From positions 1 to 8,856 of the forward strand of contig JAIRVC010000086.1 of assembly GCA_031254095.1 (NCBI GenBank): a DNA stretch of 8,856 nucleotides, in the 5' to 3' direction. The notes below the pieces were generated by a model. That model was not told the origin of the DNA. It saw only the letters and a list, made by a program, of their open reading frames with translations, and searched no databases. The stretch is from Acidobacteriota bacterium (GTDB taxonomy: Bacteria; Acidobacteriota; UBA6911). Of this stretch, positions 6,406-8,856 are shown piece by piece. Positions within the stretch are counted from its first letter, which is position 1; each line of letters starts with the position of its first letter. A program made the translations under genes and the position numbers.

Positions 6406-7593
6406 TTACTCCAGAATATCCGAAATGGTGCCAGCGCCTACCGTGCGTCCGCCTTCACGAATCGCAAAACGCAAGCCTTTCTCCATCGCTATCGGCGTTA
6501 TCAATTTGATCGTCAACGCTACGTTGTCACCAGGCATCACCATCTCAGTGCCTTCAGGCAATTCCGCAACTCCCGTCACATCCGTTGTACGGAAGTAAAA
6601 CTGTGGGCGATAGCCGTTGAAAAACGGTGTGTGACGCCCGCCTTCTTCCTTCGTCAATACATACGCCTGCGCCTTGAAATGCGTGTGCGGCTTTATGCTG
6701 CCCGTCGCCGCTATCACCTGACCGCGCTCAATTTCCTTCTTGTCCGTCCCGCGAAGCAGCAAACCTACGTTGTCGCCAGCCTGTCCTTCATCAAGAAGCT
6801 TGCGGAACATCTCTACGCCAGTTACAACGCGCTTAACCGTAGGACGCATTCCTACGATCTCGATCTCCTCGCCGACCTTTACCTTGCCGCGCTCTACTTT
6901 TCCAGTCGCAACAGTTCCACGGCCCGATATCGTAAAGACATCTTCAACGGGCATCAAAAACGGCTTGTCAGTCTCGCGCTGAGGAAGCGGTATATAACTG
7001 TCAACCGCCTTCATAAGCTCTTCTATCTGTGCTTCTCCAGCAGCATCGCCTTCTATCGCCTTTAACGCGCTGCCGCGCACAATCGGAATATCGTCGCCAG
7101 GAAATTCATAGAAACTCAAAAGCTCGCGAACTTCAAGCTCTACAAGATCAAGAAGCTCAGGATCGTCTACCATGTCGATCTTGTTCATGAATACCACGAT
7201 GTAAGGAACGCCAACCTGACGCGCAAGCAATATATGCTCTCGCGTCTGGGGCATCGGACCGTCTGCGGCTGATACCACAAGTATCGCTCCGTCCATCTGG
7301 GCCGCGCCGGTTATCATGTTCTTTATATAATCCGCGTGACCAGGACAATCCACATGCGCGTAATGACGGTTCACTGTCGAATACTCAACGTGAGACGTCG
7401 CGATCGTTATGCCGCGCTCCTTCTCTTCCGGCGCGTTGTCAATCGAATCAAATGACCTTACCGTGTTCTTAGGATCCTTCTTGTTCATCACCATCGTGAT
7501 GGCCGCTGTCGTCGTCGTCTTGCCGTGGTCTATATGACCTATCGTCCCTATGTTTACGTGCGGTTTGCTGCGATCAAATTTTTCTTTGGACAT
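6406..7593 (-). CDS. tuf: Elongation factor Tu
   Basis: This GTPase delivers aminoacyl-tRNA to the ribosomal A site. It is full length at 395 residues (E. coli 394). Visible GTPase elements are the P-loop GHIDHGKT (19-26), switch I RGITI (60-64), DCPGH (82-86) with the catalytic-type His86, NKID (137-140) and SAL (175-177). Domain II starts near residue 210 and domain III near 300, ending in [10 protein letters not shown]. The P-loop has Ile21 where E. coli has Val. The ATG has a good Shine-Dalgarno AGAGGTGA just upstream, 19 bases after fusA, and rpsJ follows after 10 bases, so co-transcription is likely. The codon use is odd: by hand count 16 of 30 Ile codons are ATA and 19 of 25 Lys codons are AAG, whereas fusA has ATA at 2 of 31. 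Identity is certain; the origin of the codon bias is not. Confidence 0.99.
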   Translation of the reverse strand: MSKEKFDRSKPHVNIGTIGHIDHGKTTTTAAITMVMNKKDPKNTVRSFDSIDNAPEEKERGITIATSHVEYSTVNRHYAHVDCPGHADYIKNMITGAAQMDGAILVVSAADGPMPQTREHILLARQVGVPYIVVFMNKIDMVDDPELLDLVELEVRELLSFYEFPGDDIPIVRGSALKAIEGDAAGEAQIEELMKAVDSYIPLPQRETDKPFLMPVEDVFTISGRGTVATGKVERGKVKVGEEIEIVGMRPTVKRVVTGVEMFRKLLDEGQAGDNVGLLLRGTDKKEIERGQVIAATGSIKPHTHFKAQAYVLTKEEGGRHTPFFNGYRPQFYFRTTDVTGVAELPEGTEMVMPGDNVALTIKLITPIAMEKGLRFAIREGGRTVGAGTISDILE

Positions 7594-7612
7594 ATTCTCA
7601 CCTCTTTACAAA

Positions 7613-8856
7613 CTAATTTCCCGACGCTTTTCCTGAAACTTTTGCGATCACTTCCTCACTGACGGTTTTAGGCGCTTCATCATAATGAGAAAAATGCATT
7701 GAGTATGTCGCCCGCCCCTGGGTCATGGAACGCAGATCGGTAGAATAACCGAACATTTCCGACAACGGAACCTTGCATTGAATAATTGTCGATCCAATGC
7801 GGTTTTCCGTAGATTCCACGCGCCCCCTGCGGGAATGCAGATCGCCCGTCACGCTTCCCATGTATTCTTCCGGCGCAACCACCTCGACCTTCATCATCGG
7901 TTCTAGCAGCACCGGTTTGGCTTTCCGCGTCGCCTCTTTCAAAGCCATGGAACCGGCGATTTTGAAAGCCATTTCTGAAGAATCGACTTCGTGATAAGAA
8001 CCGTCGATTAAAGTTACTTTTACATCCACAATCTCGTATCCGGCCAGCGTGCCGGTAGTCAACGCGCCCCGTATGCCTGCCTCAACCGGCGAGATGTATT
8101 CGCGCGGAATCGCGCCGCCGACAATTTCATTCACAAACTCAAATCCGACGCCCGGTTCCGCAGGCTCAAGCACGATCTTCACATGTCCATATTGACCGCG
8201 ACCGCCCGTCTGGCGCACAAACTTGCCTTCCGCCTCCGCGCGCTGCCGGATGGTTTCCCGGTAGGCGACCTGCGGCTTGCCGATATTCGCGGCGACGCCG
8301 AATTCACGCACCATACGATCAACAAGAATCTCAAGATGAAGTTCGCCCATCCCTGAAATAATGGTCTGCCCGGTATCCGGATCGGTATAAACCCGGAAAG
8401 TGGGATCTTCACGAATCAGCTTTTCCAGCGAAATGCCCAATTTTTCCTGATCGCCCTTTGTTTTGGGCTCAATGGCGACGGAAATGACCGGCGCGGGAAA
8501 CTCAATCGCTTCCAGAACGATAGGATTTTGCTTTTCGCAGATCGTGTCGCCGGTCGCCACATTCTTGAGACCGACGGCGGCGGCTATATCGCCGCAATAA
8601 ACTTCTTTAATCTCCTCGCGCTTATTCGCGTGCATCTTCAGGATGCGCCCGACCCGCTCCGTGGCGTCTTTCGTGGAATTGTAAATGCTGCTTCCCGATT
8701 GCAACCGGCCGGAATAAACACGGAAAAACGCAAGGTGACCGACAAAAGGATCAGTCATGATCTTGAAAATCAGCCCGGCGAAAGGCTCATCGTCGGATGC
8801 CCTGCGGACGGGCGGTTCGCCGCCGTCTTTCGCAACACCGGAAATCGCGGGAACAT
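7613..8856 (-). CDS. fusA: Elongation factor G, 3' part (N-terminus outside window)
   Basis: This is the translocase GTPase that moves tRNAs and mRNA through the ribosome after peptide-bond formation and, with ribosome recycling factor, helps split ribosomes. The frame is open from the window edge: 413 codons are present, and roughly 290 N-terminal residues (the GTPase domain) are missing when compared with the about 700-residue family. Recognisable parts in order are the domain II stretch ASDDEPF then TDPFVG and [18 protein letters not shown]; the domain III segment [10 protein letters not shown] and [10 protein letters not shown]; the domain IV entry [13 protein letters not shown] and GGRGQYGHV; the domain IV tip SYHEVDSSE; and domain V with [10 protein letters not shown] and [14 protein letters not shown]. 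It ends in TAG, 19 bases before tuf. The position directly before tuf and rpsJ supports the main fusA rather than an EF-G paralogue. Of 31 isoleucine codons only 2 are ATA, unlike the adjacent tuf. Confidence 0.98.
   Translation of the reverse strand, partial: VPAISGVAKDGGEPPVRRASDDEPFAGLIFKIMTDPFVGHLAFFRVYSGRLQSGSSIYNSTKDATERVGRILKMHANKREEIKEVYCGDIAAAVGLKNVATGDTICEKQNPIVLEAIEFPAPVISVAIEPKTKGDQEKLGISLEKLIREDPTFRVYTDPDTGQTIISGMGELHLEILVDRMVREFGVAANIGKPQVAYRETIRQRAEAEGKFVRQTGGRGQYGHVKIVLEPAEPGVGFEFVNEIVGGAIPREYISPVEAGIRGALTTGTLAGYEIVDVKVTLIDGSYHEVDSSEMAFKIAGSMALKEATRKAKPVLLEPMMKVEVVAPEEYMGSVTGDLHSRRGRVESTENRIGSTIIQCKVPLSEMFGYSTDLRSMTQGRATYSMHFSHYDEAPKTVSEEVIAKVSGKASGN

Noticed and set aside
6631..7065. 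Plus-strand open frame of 144 codons opposite tuf
   Set aside because: It is a shadow of the conserved EF-Tu coding sequence with no recognisable protein and no independent start context.
6406..7593. tuf as a pseudogene or a fused gene because of its unusual codons
   Set aside because: The reading frame is intact at 395 residues and all GTPase motifs are present, so the gene is functional; only the codon choice is odd.
1..8856. A hidden defence system, mobile element or CRISPR array
   Set aside because: Almost every base is used by conserved translation genes in standard order, and no spaced direct repeats, transposase, integrase or terminal repeats were seen.

Overview
This window holds the middle of a bacterial translation-gene superoperon. 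All sixteen genes lie on the minus strand, so transcription runs from base 8856 towards base 1. In transcription order they are fusA (3' part), tuf, rpsJ, rplC, rplD, rplW, rplB, rpsS, rplV, rpsC, rplP, rpmC, rpsQ, rplN, rplX and rplE (5' part). This joins the classical str operon (fusA-tuf), the S10 operon (rpsJ to rpsQ) and the start of the spc operon (rplN, rplX, rplE) without interruption. No transposon, CRISPR array, tRNA, rRNA or non-translation gene was seen.

Region by region: 8856-6406 encodes the two elongation-factor GTPases. 6395-1215 encodes eleven ribosomal proteins of both subunits, tightly packed, with ATGA overlaps at rplD/rplW and rplP/rpmC. 1119-1 encodes L14, L24 and the first two thirds of L5. 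No gene-free stretch exceeds about 105 bases. The longer spacers are 3150-3254 (rpsS-rplV), 1120-1214 (rpsQ-rplN), 5313-5382 (rplC-rplD), 6013-6068 (rpsJ-rplC) and 353-399 (rplX-rplE). Several of them hold inverted repeats that could form RNA hairpins.

The genes work together directly: EF-G and EF-Tu drive the elongation cycle on the ribosome, and the other products are structural proteins of that ribosome. They surround the exit tunnel (L4, L22, L23, L29, L24), the peptidyl transferase centre (L2, L3, L16), the mRNA entry and decoding side (S3, S10, S17, S19) and the intersubunit and central-protuberance contacts (L14, L5).

The organism is a bacterium: the proteins have bacterial lengths, the starts have Shine-Dalgarno sequences, the gene order is bacterial, and L24 carries a C-terminal four-cysteine zinc ribbon. 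Base composition looks moderate and stop codons are standard, with unusually frequent TAG. The phylum cannot be fixed by eye. The EF-Tu P-loop form with Ile and the TTTTCGA-type spacer repeat faintly suggest an uncultured or PVC-like lineage, but this is a guess.

The window is mostly ordinary core genome. The points most worth a second look are the codon usage of tuf, which differs sharply from its upstream neighbour, the spacer inverted repeats, and the frequent amber stops.
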